Of a stretch of 64,000 nucleotides of DNA, positions 43,821 to 55,982 are shown one piece after another. Origin of the DNA: Collybia mongolica (Eukaryota > Basidiomycota > Agaricomycetes > Agaricales > Clitocybaceae). Position 1 is the first letter of the stretch. Each line of letters opens with the position of its first letter. The translations under genes were made by a program, and so were the position numbers. The notes under the pieces were generated by a model. The model was not told where the DNA came from. It did no database searches and was given only the letters and a program-made list of their open reading frames with translations. The stretch lies in the NCBI GenBank assembly GCA_013420905.1, contig JAAXNY010000001.1, positions 5,890,001 through 5,954,000 on the forward strand. Reading direction: 5' to 3'.

Positions 43821-45496
43821 CAGAAGTTGAGACTGGAGGCACAAGGGTCAGGGCTCATCGAGCCTCCAACGCGATCGTTTGTGGTTTGTATGCCATTGCT
43901 TGTTTGAAGATTGTGAAAGTAATATGAGAATACTTCTCCGGAGAATCATCGGCCGACACTGTTCTGCCTCCCTTCAGGCCTTCAGGTCAAACCGCGATCA
44001 AGTGTGCTCATACTTTCCTAACCCTGACGATTGCTGCACTATCTTGGGAGTTGCCCTATGGGTGATACATATATATATATACATTTTCGCAAAATCGTTC
44101 CGATGGAGATGCGACGACAGGAAAGGAAAAAACCATGCGGTGGCCCACAGTAAGTTGGCGATTACGGTGGCGTATCGAGATTGACCTCTGGGGTCCTTGA
44201 GGGCCCTTGAAGCAAAAAAAAACGAAGGTGATTGCCACGTAAGTTTGCGTCCCTTTACTGACATCCACAAGTCCATCATCTCAAGGCGCGACGACCGGCG
44301 ACATGGCATTGGTAGGGCAACAAATACTGACCCTTGCAGATCACAGCCTAACCTATACATATTGCCAGGCGTTTCACCGTATGATAAGTTGCGAGGGCTT
44401 GATCTTTCGCGGCTTTTCCGTTTCGTTCGGTTCCTGAGAATATTCGTTGTGTTGATGTCAAAAATCATTAAGATGAGCCGTACTTTTTACCTTGCTAATT
44501 AATTTCCAAGGTCCGGCCTATGTCGTATTGGACGTAAATTGAGTGCTAAATTTACTTGTATATTTCGACGGTATAAAATGCTGTCGTCGCGCTTCCTCCG
44601 TTTTTGAGATCGACTGTGATTAGACTAAGCCGGTCAAAACCCGTAGTGCGTAAAATCCATCATACATGCGCGAGAATTCGCGTTCTCTGCGATGAATAAT
44701 GGCATTACGTCTTCGCTGTCATTGGCCTTGGCTGGCATCCGCGGCGCTAACGGAAGGATATGGCCAGACAGTCAGCCCTGAATGTCCTGCGAAATAGTCT
44801 ATAAATGTCTGTCTGATTCCTTTCAAAATCTGGGGTGTAATCTTGCGCCGCCACCTTTCCTGAAGTCTCTAACCGAGCCCTGGCACGTCGTGCAGCGGAA
44901 GCAATAATTCGGGCGGCTGGGCGTTGAAGTTGAACAGCAAATACCCAAACTAGCCGGGGGTTAGCAGCTAGCAAGTAAGTGCTAGAGGTAAGTTGGCTCC
45001 TTTGCTGCCAAGGTGGAAACATGGTCCGAACGCCTTGCTCTCTATAGATCCTCCCGTTCCGTTCGCCTCCTTCTCCACATGCACCCAGTGAACGAGTGGT
45101 AAGCAGAGCGGCTATATTCGCTCAAATCATACCTTTTTAGTATTCATATCTGCATCCGCCCAAAAAGCAACTTTTCCCACTCATTACGTACGTGGAAAGC
45201 GCACCCCAGTTCATATTGCAACGTTCGAGGCTGGCCCTTTGGACTACGGTGTGGCCTCACCTAAGGCCCACTATTATACGAATTATTCTCCACGGCAGGT
45301 TGGACGTAAAGGGGTCGTGGGAGAGGGCATGACTCATCGCGTGCAGCCGCGTGCACCGGAACGCTCGTGACCCGCAATGAAATTCGGAGAAATATGTAAT
45401 TGCCGGCCGACGATTATCTTCCAAGGGGATGGCATGCGGACACACGCCTCCTCAACGCCCTGCACCACCCCTGATTGTTCTTGAACTCCAGCAACG
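43821..45496. other. Intergenic region upstream of the aminotransferase
   Basis: Nearly 1.7 kb without a convincing gene. It contains a (ta)n tract at about 44068-44081. A minus-strand open stretch of 91 codons at 44747-45022 is rich in Ala and Arg (RPAARIIASAARRARARLE), but it has no recognisable domain or gene context. I do not call it. Confidence 0.4.
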
Positions 45497-47548
45497 ATGT
45501 CGTTGAACGCCCTTCCATCCAAGCAACCTGCCCAAGTCGCAGCAATCCCCAACGGGAAGGTATAGACCAACACTTCTCCAGCTCGCATCAAGTCATTGAT
45601 GATGATGATGATCCCACTTGTTAATTATCACTTTTAGGCTTTGGACCCGAAAATCGGGGTGACTCATTCTGATGGCATCCAGGCAGAAGTTCCTAACGGT
45701 CATGTCAGAGAGACGCCAACGCCCAAAGTGCTACCGAATGAGTTCTATGCCAGATTCCTATCCAATGCTGCGAAGAGTCGAAAGCCCAGTGCGAGTTCGT
45801 AACATTGTTCTCTCGCTTAGCACATCACTTTAGATTTTCTGATCTTGATATTCTTAACATCAGTTCGTACTCTTTTCCCGCTGGAAAACACCCCTGGGGT
45901 CATATCCCTGCTTGCTGGGAAACCAAATCCAAGCACTTTCCCGTTCACGTCGTTCAGCTTCACGGCACGATCTCCGGTTGATCCTTCATCGGAGACCGTT
46001 CTGAAAATCGAAGGCGCCGATCTCGCGCGAAGCCTCCAATACGGGGAGACATCTGGGCTGCCGGCCCTTTTGGACTGGATATACAACCTCCAAGAATTCT
46101 CGCACGGTCGCAAGAGAAATGAAGGATGGGCCGTGTCGATGGGGTGTGGATCTCAGGATGTGATCTATAAGGCAAGTCGTTATAATAGAGGCCGTTACGA
46201 CACCATTCAAAACCGGACTGTCCACAGGCAGTCATTGCCCTTGTCAATGAAGGGGACTCTATATTTGCAGAATCCCCGGTTTATGCGTGAGGGGTTCATC
46301 TCACGGATTCGTGATGTTCTATTTACCACGAGCGACCTTCTAGCGGTGTGATTCCAATGTTTAGGAATTTGAACTGTGATGTGGTTGGTCAGTTATATTG
46401 ACCTGGCCTGGGTACCTCGCTTCCCTTGACTGATGAAAGCACTTTACTCGGCTGCTCCTTTGCAGAAATTGACACGGATGCCAACGGAATTTGCTCAGAC
46501 TCATTGCGCTCCATCTTGGAAAACTGGCCTGTTGGGAAGCCCAAGCCCAAGGTCTTGTATACTGTACCGGTACGTCCATGACTCCGTTGCTTTTTCCGTT
46601 CTTCTGACATTCCCATAGTACGGATGTAATCCCACTGGGATGACAGCCACCTTAGAACGACGGAAGGAGGTGCTTCGGCTGGCCCGAGAACACGATTTCC
46701 TCATTCTGGAAGGTATATATATCTCCTCTGTGCTTTGATGGTTGCGTTTGGGCACGCCCTGATCAATCTGACATTCTTTTCCCTTAAATGTAGATGATCC
46801 CTATTACTATTTGTATTACGGCGCTGCTGCTCGGCCCCCTTCATACTTCACTCTGGAGCTGGAGGAGCCAGAGGTGGGTCGTGTGATTCGATTTGACAGT
46901 TTGTCCAAGGTTCTGTCGGCCGGAATTAGAATTGGGTTTGCCACAGGCCCGAAGCCCATACTTCAGGCCATTGATGCCCATGTATGTTCCTGCGTCCTTC
47001 TGTTCCAGACACATCCACTAACGTGCCCGTCATCACCTCGATACGGCCGGCAGACCGCCACATCAAATCTGCAGGTGCCTTCGCTCACACAGATGATTGT
47101 TTTTAAATTATTGGATTCCTGGGGGTGTGCCGGGTTCAAGGCCCACGTTGAGAGGGTCTCAGAGTTCTACCGCGCGAAGCGGGACGTTTTTGAGCGCGCG
47201 ATGCACACCCACCTCGCGGGGCTGGCCGAGTGGACGACCCCCGAAGCAGGCATGTTTTTCTGGTGCGTATCACCACGCGTTGACCCTAAAACTGGGGCGT
47301 GGCGTTAATGTATCACTGTGGATAGGTTCAAATTACTACTGGGCTCTGCCGAGGAAGGTGATTCGGAATCTGTCATTCGCGAAAAGGCGTTCGAGCGTGG
47401 CGTTCTGGCGCTTCCAGGAACGGTGTTCCTTCCCAATGGACGGAAGACGGCGTATGTCCGTGCGTCCTTCAGTATCACAGGCGAGGAAGATGTCGAGGAG
47501 GCGGTAAAAAGGCTCCGGCAAGCAATTCTAGATGCCCGTTCGGCATAG
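45497..47548 (+). CDS. PLP-dependent class I/II aminotransferase (Aro8 / aminoadipate aminotransferase-like)
   Basis: Ten exons (45497-45559, 45638-45794, 45864-46171, 46228-46286, 46344-46387, 46466-46569, 46619-46712, 46794-46981, 47054-47262, 47326-47548) join in phase to 482 residues. The N-terminus has SLLAGKPNPSTFPF, and the cofactor pocket has MGCGSQDVIYKAV. YGCNPTG and EDDPYYYLYYG follow, and the Schiff-base lysine lies in DSLSKVLSAGIRIGF. The C-terminus VRASFSITGEEDVEEAVKRL contains the substrate carboxylate-binding arginine. The family transfers amino groups between aromatic or 2-aminoadipate-type amino acids and 2-oxo acids. The exact substrate is not determined. The intron after exon 3 starts with GC (gcaagtcg). 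The start at 45497 was chosen because it is the first ATG that splices in phase. Confidence 0.85.
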
Positions 47549-48032
47549 AGTATTCCCTTAGATTTAAGGATACCATCTTCCCATGACACTTAGGGATGAT
47601 TAGCAACTCCCGTTCCGTTTGATAGATCTTCCGTTGCGCCGTTCGGCTGATTGGTTTTTGGGTGCTAAGTTGATTGGGAAGCGGCCACTTGTATGGTTGA
47701 ACCCATCATACATATGCTGGTATAAGTAATTGAATAGCGATTGAGGGCGCTTTTTTGAGGTCATGCGTTGTGATGGTGATGAGTAATACTGTCCCGTGCC
47801 AATGACTCAGCTGGAAATAATGAGGAGAGTGCGCATATAAAGATAAGATCAAGACAGATTTTGATCTTCCCTTCATAATATCTCCAATCCCAGTGGGTCA
47901 CTTTAGAAGATTTAGCCTAACCCCACTTCCAAGTTCCACGGTTTTCTACGCCCTTCTTCGTGAGTTTGTGCCTTGTTTTCGACAAAGATTCAAGTGGTAA
48001 CATAGGTTCTTTTGAGGCACCCATTCGGAACA
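47549..48032. other. Intergenic region
   Basis: No gene was seen. It holds the 3' end of the aminotransferase and the promoter region of the small cysteine-rich protein. Confidence 0.4.
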
Positions 48033-48499
48033 ATGTCTCAATCTATTGAATCTGCTCCCGTGAACGTTTGTCGCCAAGTGAAATGCGAAAAGTGTGGAAA
48101 GACCACTTGGGCTGTGAGTTCTTTTCATCAAACTTGTGTGGATGCTTTATATCCAACGATCAAACTTTATGAACTGGAGGACTGAACTTTGGCCCTGTTC
48201 GTTCGACAGGGATGCGGCCTGCATGCCGAGGCAGTAAGTCCCCCGTTTCTTTGACGCCTCAAAGATCTCCACCCCACATCAGTGTGTCGTCATGCGCCGC
48301 CCGCAGTCCAAGGCCTGCCGGTTGTTTACAACTTATGTCACGGCGGGATAAGGATGAGGTAGCGTTTGACTGTACATGGCGTGTTAAAGGGGGGAAATCA
48401 TTGACGTACTGGGGCTGGCGAGTGTGATCTGATGGGATTCTTTAATTGCAGGTGATGCAAGATGTGAAAGAAGAGGAAAAGTGTGTTTGTGCTCGCTAA
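48033..48499 (+). CDS. Small conserved cysteine-rich protein (50 residues)
   Basis: Three exons (48033-48113, 48210-48233, 48452-48499) encode 50 residues beginning MSQSIESAPVNVCRQVKC. The core VKCEKCGKTTWAGCGLHAEA followed by KCVCAR places six cysteines and one histidine in a pattern shared by very short eukaryotic proteins of unknown role, as far as I can recall. Cysteine pairs probably bind a zinc ion. The middle exon is only 24 bases (GCGLHAEA). All splice sites are GT-AG. It is easy to miss because no single open frame exceeds 30 codons. Confidence 0.75.
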
Positions 48500-48807
48500 A
48501 AATGTCGGTAAAAAGGCAGGTGGATCGGTAAATTTGCAGATGGATTCAGGGAAGAGGGGAATGTGATAATTTAGCGAGAGCTAAATGAGTGATGTGGAGG
48601 AGTAATAATGAATCAGATCTAAGCTGAGATTATGAAGCAGTGTTCGGGGTCTTGCATGCCAAGCGCTTCGTTTTTAGAAGTCCTCTCATGATCTTCAAAA
48701 GACCACTCGACACAATTTCAGCCACTTTTAAAAAATCTAATTGCTCCCTTTGAGCACAGACTAGTCCTACTTTCTCTTTTTGCATCGCCCATGAAACTGC
48801 CTCAAAT
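48500..48807. other. Promoter region of the kinase gene
   Basis: This 308-base interval has no coding sequence. It is the upstream region of the kinase at 48808, and nothing distinctive was seen. Confidence 0.4.
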
Positions 48808-51619
48808 ATGAATGAAGACGCCGTTTCTTCAACCCCCCGATTACATATCGGGGACAAGCCATTTGATCCAGAGGGAGATGTCTTAACAACCGACCGTCTC
48901 GATGCCTACATGGACGAGGGCAGGCCCATGCTCAACAACTACACTCGCCACGCTAAAATCGGTGGAGGCCAACATGGCGAGGTCTATTTATGCTACAAGG
49001 TCGACCCACGTTTTCCGCCAGGCCACCCTGACCGCCGTATCCCTGTTGTGTGTCCCAATACATTTTTGTTTCGCCGGTGCGCCACGAGCTCAATAAACTC
49101 TTTGTCGTTACAGGCTATGAAGTCCGTCAAGCGGGATAACCCCCGAGCAGCGCAGTTTAAAAGGCTGAGGACCCAGCGCCTCCCGACTTCGGCACATACG
49201 CCGCTTGCCGATAGGCTGAACACGACGGAGGCGAAGATTCGGAAGGAGATTGCGATCATGAAAAAGTGCCGCCACCCTCATGTTGTTAGACTGTATGAAG
49301 TCATCGATGATAGAATGAAGGACAAAATATATATGGGTGAGCTTCGTTCCTCGTTCCTTACTGAGCCACGCACGACTTCCTCAAGTGTCAGTCATCATTG
49401 GTTGATATGGACCCCATGGAAGCCGCCACTGCGCAGGCACGGTACAGACGTTGTTCTGACGTCCCGCTAACATGATCTCTTTTTTGCTGACCACTTTATG
49501 CGTAGTGATGGAATATTTGGCCGGTGGCGAAGTTAAATGGAGGGACGATCGAAATCGGCCTATTCTCAGCGTCGAGCAAACCCGCAGGATTATCCGCGAC
49601 GCCGTTCTTGGCCTTGAATACCGTATGTCATTTCCCTATGCGGCCTAAATCTGATGTCGCTCAACACAACCGCGCAGTTCACCACCAGGGCATCATCCAT
49701 CGCGACATCAAGCCCGCGAATCTTCTCTGGACCGAAGATCGCCGTCAAGTAAAAATCGCAGATTTCGGCGTTTCTCACTTCTCTTACGCGCAGCGCCTCG
49801 CTTCGGCAGGGAAGGCTGGCGTTGCGGAAGATCCTGAGGACCCCATTCTTCTCGATGACTCTGATTTGACGAGGCGGGCCGGAACACCCTCGTTTCTGGC
49901 CCCTGAGATCATATACGAGCATCGAAACAATTTTTCTGCCCGGTCGTCCTCCCTGGCGAACGTTGCGAGCGCCGACAGCCCCTCCAGCAGCCACACTACG
50001 ACCTCCCAGAGCCTCTCCAAGTCCAGTTCGAAGCGTCCCCCCATCACAAAGGCAATTGACGTCTGGGCGCTCGGGGTCACATTGTACTGCCTTCTTTTTG
50101 GTAAAACCGCATTCGCGTCCGACCCTGGGGCCCCGTCCTCAGAGTGGAAACTGTATAACTCCATTTGCAACAAAGATTGGACTGCCGACGAGACCATGGG
50201 CTCTGATCGCATCCCAACAGGTGGAAGACACCCGGCTCGGGGATCTGAAGGCGCTGTTGTTATACATCTCCTTGACCAACTTCTCCAAAAGGAACCAAAA
50301 CTCCGCATTACCCTCGAGGAGGTAAAGGTTCGTATTTTAAGTTGTTCGCGTTTCGGAACAACGTGATCTAACCCTCTCCCTTCCATATTGAACTGCAGCG
50401 CAACCCTTGGTTTCTCCGTGATCTCCCCGAGCCAAAGAAGTGGCTTCAAATCACATCGCCAAAGGGGAAGATCGATGTTTCGCTCGACGAGACGTCGGAC
50501 GCCATGTCGAGTGTTCACTTTAGGTGGAATTGGGGCGTGGTTCTGTCGCGCCGCATTTCGTCTCTCTTCCGCCGCTCCCGCGATCCTAACCGCGACGATC
50601 GTGACCGCGGAGCAGTGAGATCCGACCCTCATGTTCGAGTCCGAAGGCAGAAGAGCAACCAGCCCAACGAGGCCATCCAGCTCGTGTCCATACCGGCCTC
50701 CAGCCCAAAGCACGACAAGGGAAAACAGCGAGCGGAGCCCCGGTCTCTCCGCTCCGCAAAGCAGTCGAGCTCCAAGAGCCTCCGGTCCAAGTCTATCGAG
50801 CGCTGGCCAGGCACACGCGACACCGCCAGCGCGAGCACTTCTGCGCTCCAGGCCCCAGCACATCTAGCCGAGCAACGTCGCGGCTCTGTAAGCGTCCTCG
50901 CGGACCCTAACCACGCGTCGTCCCAGTCTAGCCCGACGAGTGATAGGCGCCGCGCGCGCTTCACGCTCTTCCTCAACTCCATATCGCACTGGCGCCCCAA
51001 CAAGTACTCGCCGCACGGGCCCTCGCCGATCGACACCTCGGCGCCATCGTCGACCGACGTGAGCGTGCGGCCCCGCACCATCAACTACGGCACCCAGCCG
51101 AACCGCGTCACCCGGCGCAGCGAGGAGGCGCTCCGGATGCACCGGACCCGGATCTCGAGCAGCGGAACACTAACTGCCGACCGGAGGGCGTCGAGCTGGG
51201 GGCAGGGTGACCAGCCCATCGAGTTCGCGGAGGTTCTGAGTTTGAACTCTATGGACCTGAGCGACAGCGAAATGAACGTCGGCGCGGGGGGCGTCGGTGC
51301 CGGTGCCGGCTACCTCGAGCGGCCGTACGCACGTCGGACGCCCTCGGCGCTTTTCGACACGGCGTCGATGTCTCGTGTAGACTCGGCTGCCGACGAGCAG
51401 TTCGGGCCTGCGTGCTTTGATGAGGACTCGTCTACGATCGCCAGCGCGTTCGGCGACGACGAGCCTTGGGAAAACGGCAGCAATATGAGCGACGGGGAGG
51501 GCGAGGGCGAGGGCGATGAGGGGGGTGTCGATGAGCTGGGAGATGATGACAGCGATGATCAAGACGACAATGCTGTAACGTTCTCCCCTAGAAAACGCCA
51601 GCTCCCAACGCAGGATTGA
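48808..51619 (+). CDS. Serine/threonine protein kinase, CaMKK / Snf1-activating kinase type
   Basis: Five exons (48808-49047, 49114-49336, 49506-49622, 49678-50321, 50399-51619) give 814 residues. The kinase domain (about residues 45-410) has the glycine loop KIGGGQHGEVYL, the VAMK lysine, the catalytic loop IIHRDIKPANLL, the DFG motif in IADFGVSHF, and GTPSFLAPEII. It carries two insertions, one after the glycine loop and a serine-rich one after APE. YLHHQGIIHRD and the GTPSF activation segment are typical of CaMKK-like kinases, including yeast Sak1, Tos3 and Elm1 and fission yeast Ssp1, which phosphorylate AMPK/Snf1. The C-terminal 400 residues are Ser- and Arg-rich and probably disordered, ending in an acidic stretch (EGEGEGDEGGVDELGDDDSD). 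The family assignment is by motif. Confidence 0.85.
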
Positions 51620-52168
51620 TCCGGCCGGACTTTTTTTTTGACCCCCACCTACCAAACCCTCTTTTTCTTCTAGACTGGATGGACTTCGGGACGCTATTCC
51701 ATTTCTTACGATGCTACACAGCGTTTCGGATCCCTTCCATCCACGTTTCTTTTTTTCTTTTTTCTTTTTTTTGCACTCATCTGATCTGCTGCCCCAAATA
51801 GAGGTAGTGGAATCTTTGATATCTCATTTCGCGACCGGACTTGTATTAGAGTATTATTAGGTAGTTTTTGCTAGATGACGCTATAAGTGTCCGCATTGTA
51901 CAGTAGTTTACACGGTTACAAAACAGCGCTAAGAAGCTTGAAAATGTTAAGTAATCAGCCAAAAGAAGAAGCATAGTACAGGAAGGAGCATGGTGAGTGA
52001 GGTATGGTTAAATGAGTGGTGGTGGGACGTAGGTGCCTGTGGGAAAAAGAGTGTGTGGGCATGTAGCATGGAAGACCGAAAAAGCATATATATATACGAT
52101 GGGAAAAAGAAAGTGCCGTCCATAAAGGGGGAACGACAGAAACGGTCTGAATTAAGGACACGGTGTGA
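51620..52168. other. Convergent intergenic region
   Basis: This region lies between the kinase 3' end (+) and the coiled-coil gene 3' end (-). It contains T-rich tracts (51629-51637 and 51749-51771) and a short (ta)n run at 52086-52096. No gene was seen. Confidence 0.45.
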
Positions 52169-55100
52169 TCACGTTGGCCAACCTCTCGCGATCCGGGCTG
52201 CTCCCCCACCCACCCGACCAAGGAAATTCCACACAGCGGCAGTACCGTCAGGGGAAAAGCCTTCACCAGCTGCTTGCATCGTGTTGAAGCTAGTCCAAGC
52301 TGTACGGTCATAGTAAGTGGGTCCTCCTGGCACAGCGTAATGGGGCACCATATATGGGCTGACGGCAAGGAACACCAAAGCCGATGCTCCTACCCACATC
52401 GCCACCTGGCCCGCGATACCTGTGGGAAGCCCAGGGGTTTTATCGCCGTACACATATGTGTTGTAGATGTTATAGAAGCGTCCTCGGCGGGGTTTGTCCT
52501 TTGGAGAACGGGTACTGGTCACCCTTTCGGAACTCGCGAGGATCTTGTCAATCACAAGGCAGTCGACGCCGAGCTCTTCTTTGAGTACCTTCCAGTCTTC
52601 GATAGCGTCTTCTGATACCCCGCCTTCGATAGCTTCGAATGGGGGTTTGGTACCCGGGTGCCATTTTTTCAGGGTCTCAGCGATGGCGCGCCAGTCACGC
52701 TGTTCTTGTTCCTGCGCGTTGATTTGGTTGTAAGCTGGGGGCTGGTCGGGATGCGCGTGCTCAAGAGGGTGAGGCTGCGCCTTTGGTGTAGGAGGCACGA
52801 TTGTCGATGATGACGATGCCATGCTTTCAACATTTTGAGGGGAAGGCGATCGAGAGATTTCGACCTCGACCTCATCGGTTTGGATCTCCATCTCGGCGGT
52901 TATACGGACCGGGGGAACAGGTTCCGGATCGGTTTGTGCTGCAGATGTCTCAACAAGCGGCTCATCAGTTTGTATGCTGAATGATGCTGTGAGGATTTTG
53001 GGCTCGGGGTCGGTTTGTAATGTTTGTGATTTGAAGAAGTATCCAGGGTCGTATTGAGTGGAACTGTCTGAATATTCCTTCGTTTCTTCATACCTCGTCG
53101 ACTCAAACTTGTTGGCCCTACTGGCAACTTTCTAAACACATAGCTGGCATCAGCAATTTGTAATTGATGAAAACTAAAGTATATACGCACCCGTTTCCGC
53201 GTAATAATGGTCTGGATCACATCCTCGCTCTCCGTGTCTTCCTCATCATCAATGACAAGAGTTGAGCTATCACCACTCTCTTCCTCTTCATCATCCATCC
53301 CCCACCCGCCCTTCATCTTCCCCAGCAGCTCCGCCCCGAGACTTTTGCTGACAGAATTCATGGCACTTGATTGCCCACTCCCCCCAGTCGCAGCTACGGC
53401 GTTGCTACGCATCTCATCCATATCAAATCTCATCCTGTCAATGGTCTCCTTGAGAAGCATGTTCTCTTGCTTCTGCTCGTCCAGTTGGGCATGCGCCTGC
53501 TGAGCTATTGATAGCTCTGTTTCAAGATAAGCGATGCGAGCTTCCAGAGCCTCATGTTCCTGTGCCCATTTCTGATTCTCAAGTTCATGCAAGGCCGCGG
53601 CGTCGGTTTGACGCCGAAGAGCCTCATCACGTTGTCGAAGATCATCACGCACTCGCTCGGCAAAAGCTATGCATATGCGTATGAGTGGTTGCCAAAAGAG
53701 CAGCTTAGGAAGTACACATACCACATTGTTCTTGATAAAGCTTGTTTAGGTTCGCATACGTTGTTTTCGCCGTTTCTAGATTCTTGTTAACTTTAGCAAT
53801 CTCGCTTTCTAATTGAGCAATAGAAATCATAGATTGTCGCTAAACAGAGCAAAGTCAACTTCGCAAATCGCAAAGGTGTGGAGAAAATTATGAGAACTCA
53901 CCTCCTTTGTCCTCAACTCCTTCTCTTCCCTCTTGGTTGACACGAGCTCCGCCTCGAGTTCATCAAGTCGCCCCTGCATGTCCTCCAGCTCACTTTCGTG
54001 TGCCGCAAGTTTATTCTGCAAGGTTCGCTCAGCATCCATCAACTTCTTGCTAAGTTCTGTATTTGCCCTCTGCAATACGTCTAACCGATCCATGGGCTCC
54101 ATCGACGCAGTTGAGCTGGTGGTTGACCGATCCATCACAAGTCCTAGCGCCGAATCTTCCTCTCCATCAGAATCTGAGTCCTCTGACGATCTAGGCATCA
54201 CGAGCGAGGAAATGGAATGCATGAATTGCTCATTGTCTCGGCGACCATTGTAGTCGTACAATGGGTTCGCGTCGATCGTGTGGTCGTCGTCTGGGGACGA
54301 ATAGCCACGTTCGTTGTTCCCAGGCGAGCCGTAATGATACGGCGCGCCGTTGTTGAAGTGTGACTGTGGCTGTGAGCGCGCACGCGAGTGCGGCCGCGAA
54401 GGGGGACGTCCGAATGTCGGTGATGTCACAGGTGAGAAGGCGTTGACATCAGTTGATGGAGAGGTGGGGTTCGATGGTGTGCGCGTCCGTCCTGGCGTAC
54501 GTCCAAAGGAGCCCGGACTCTCAGAATACGACTAGTAGGGTGGCATTAGAAAACATGTGGCCACAACATCTACAATTCTCACCTCAGAGTCGCTACGGCT
54601 GCCAGCATCGCTCTTGCGTCGGTGCGCAGGCATGGGACGCTTTGCCCAACTCGACGGCGCGTTGTTTGCCAGTGGTGTTGAACGCTGTCGGCGCTGAGTG
54701 TCAAACGGTGATTTGGCGGAAGTGGGCGTTTGTGGTGGTCCCCGAGAAGACGCCCTGCTCCCCGACGAACGGAAACTGGATTCGTCGCTCGACGATCTTT
54801 GCTGTAGGTCGTCGTCGCGGTCACTCGATCGGCCCCGTCCGGGTAGATCCATGTCTTCGTCCGTGAGCGGGCTACGTGGCGGACTGTGCTTGGTTTTCTC
54901 AGCGATAAAGCCTAACAAAATGGTAGGCGTCACTTCAAGACCTGGGTTCGCGGTGAGCAGCTGTTGTAGCATAGTTGTTTCATCGTCGTTCATGAGCTGG
55001 ACGCCATTGTACACATCTGAGAAGGCTCTGAACACATCTACCAGGGCATCTGCTGGTATTACTGGTTCGCCTGAGTCGTTGAGATGCGAGTTGGGATGTT

Positions 55101-55217
55101 GACTGAAGATATTGTACAGTTCGTGTTCAATGTCAGCGATGGATTGCCTGTGTCTGCCATAAGTAGACTATTTTCGCGTCAGACTTTGAAAATTCGATAA
55201 AGGGGCAGATTTACCAT
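52169..55217 (-). CDS. Large coiled-coil protein with a C-terminal membrane segment
   Basis: Six exons can be joined in phase to 924 residues: 55217-55215 (the ATG alone), 55167-54583, 54531-53902, 53839-53722, 53666-53191 and 53131-52169. A folded-looking N-terminus (IADIEHELYNIFSQHPNS, VDVFRAFSDVYNGVQL) is followed by a Ser/Pro/Arg-rich region (residues about 95-260). A long coiled coil spans about 310-520 (for example LQRANTELSKKLMDAERTL), and an acidic patch follows. Four QTD-containing repeats come next (LQTDPEP, IQTDEP, AQTDPEP, IQTDEVEVE). Near residues 845-867 a hydrophobic helix (AMWVGASALVFLAVSPYMV) is followed by about 60 residues ending RGWPT. This topology suggests a membrane-anchored tether. 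I do not recognise a family. A KASH-like or organelle-tethering role is only a guess. Confidence 0.75.
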
Positions 55218-55982
55218 TGTATAAAAGGTCAGCGATAAGGTATTTTGGGAGAAAAGGATAGAGAGTTATACCATTTAATGCCACAGGATTTCAACAATGG
55301 GACATGCGGCAGAGCCACCAAGTTGAACATTCGATCGCATTGTCCTCCTGTCCAAACAACTATCAACATGGATGTGTGGCCATTTGCCAGATTTTGCCCC
55401 GTTGTCATGGTTGCTTGGCCTAGGTCTCAGGGCAAGGGCCAGGGGAATCAGAAGAGTGAGAGAGACGTCGAAAAAAGTAACTATACATCGTACCGAGACG
55501 CAGATGAGAAAGATGAAATGCACAAAAAATATATATACAAAGCTATGTTTAGATCTGTCCACAAAACGCATTCAATTAGATCTTGAAAGAATCCAAGTAG
55601 TTCTCGAGTTCCCAGGCTATATTGCGGGCACTAATTAACCCACTTCACATGAGATGGGATTCAACTGAAACTAGATGACAAATTTGAATTTCCAATTGGC
55701 TGAGGTAGTGGTAGTGAAATGTCTTCTAATATTATTTCCCGAACCTCTAAGATGGGTAGATCTTGGACGTCTTGCTCAACTCGGATTGCAAGTTGATATT
55801 CTTACAGACATGTCATCAGATCCCTGTGCGCAACTGAGCCCAGTAGGAGTCACTTGTCACCAGATCAACAAGTACTCCACATTATCAATATAGGTTGTGT
55901 GAATTTTAGCCTCGCTACAAACAAGTGAGTTGAGAGATTTGGTAGAGTGGGCATTGTGAAAATACCTTCTCAGAGCCGGTTC
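55218..55982. other. Intergenic region
   Basis: No gene was recognised. It holds the promoter of the coiled-coil gene (-) and the 3' region of the UPF0014 gene (-). Short open stretches on both strands lack motifs. Confidence 0.4.

Noticed and set aside
44747..45022. Minus-strand 91-codon open stretch rich in Ala and Arg
   Set aside because: It has no domain, no splice partners and no conserved context, and its composition could be by chance in a GC-richer stretch.
49784..51655. Long minus-strand open frames opposite the kinase gene (for example 49784-50863 and 51170-51655)
   Set aside because: They are shadows of GC-rich coding sequence on the plus strand and contain no recognisable domain.
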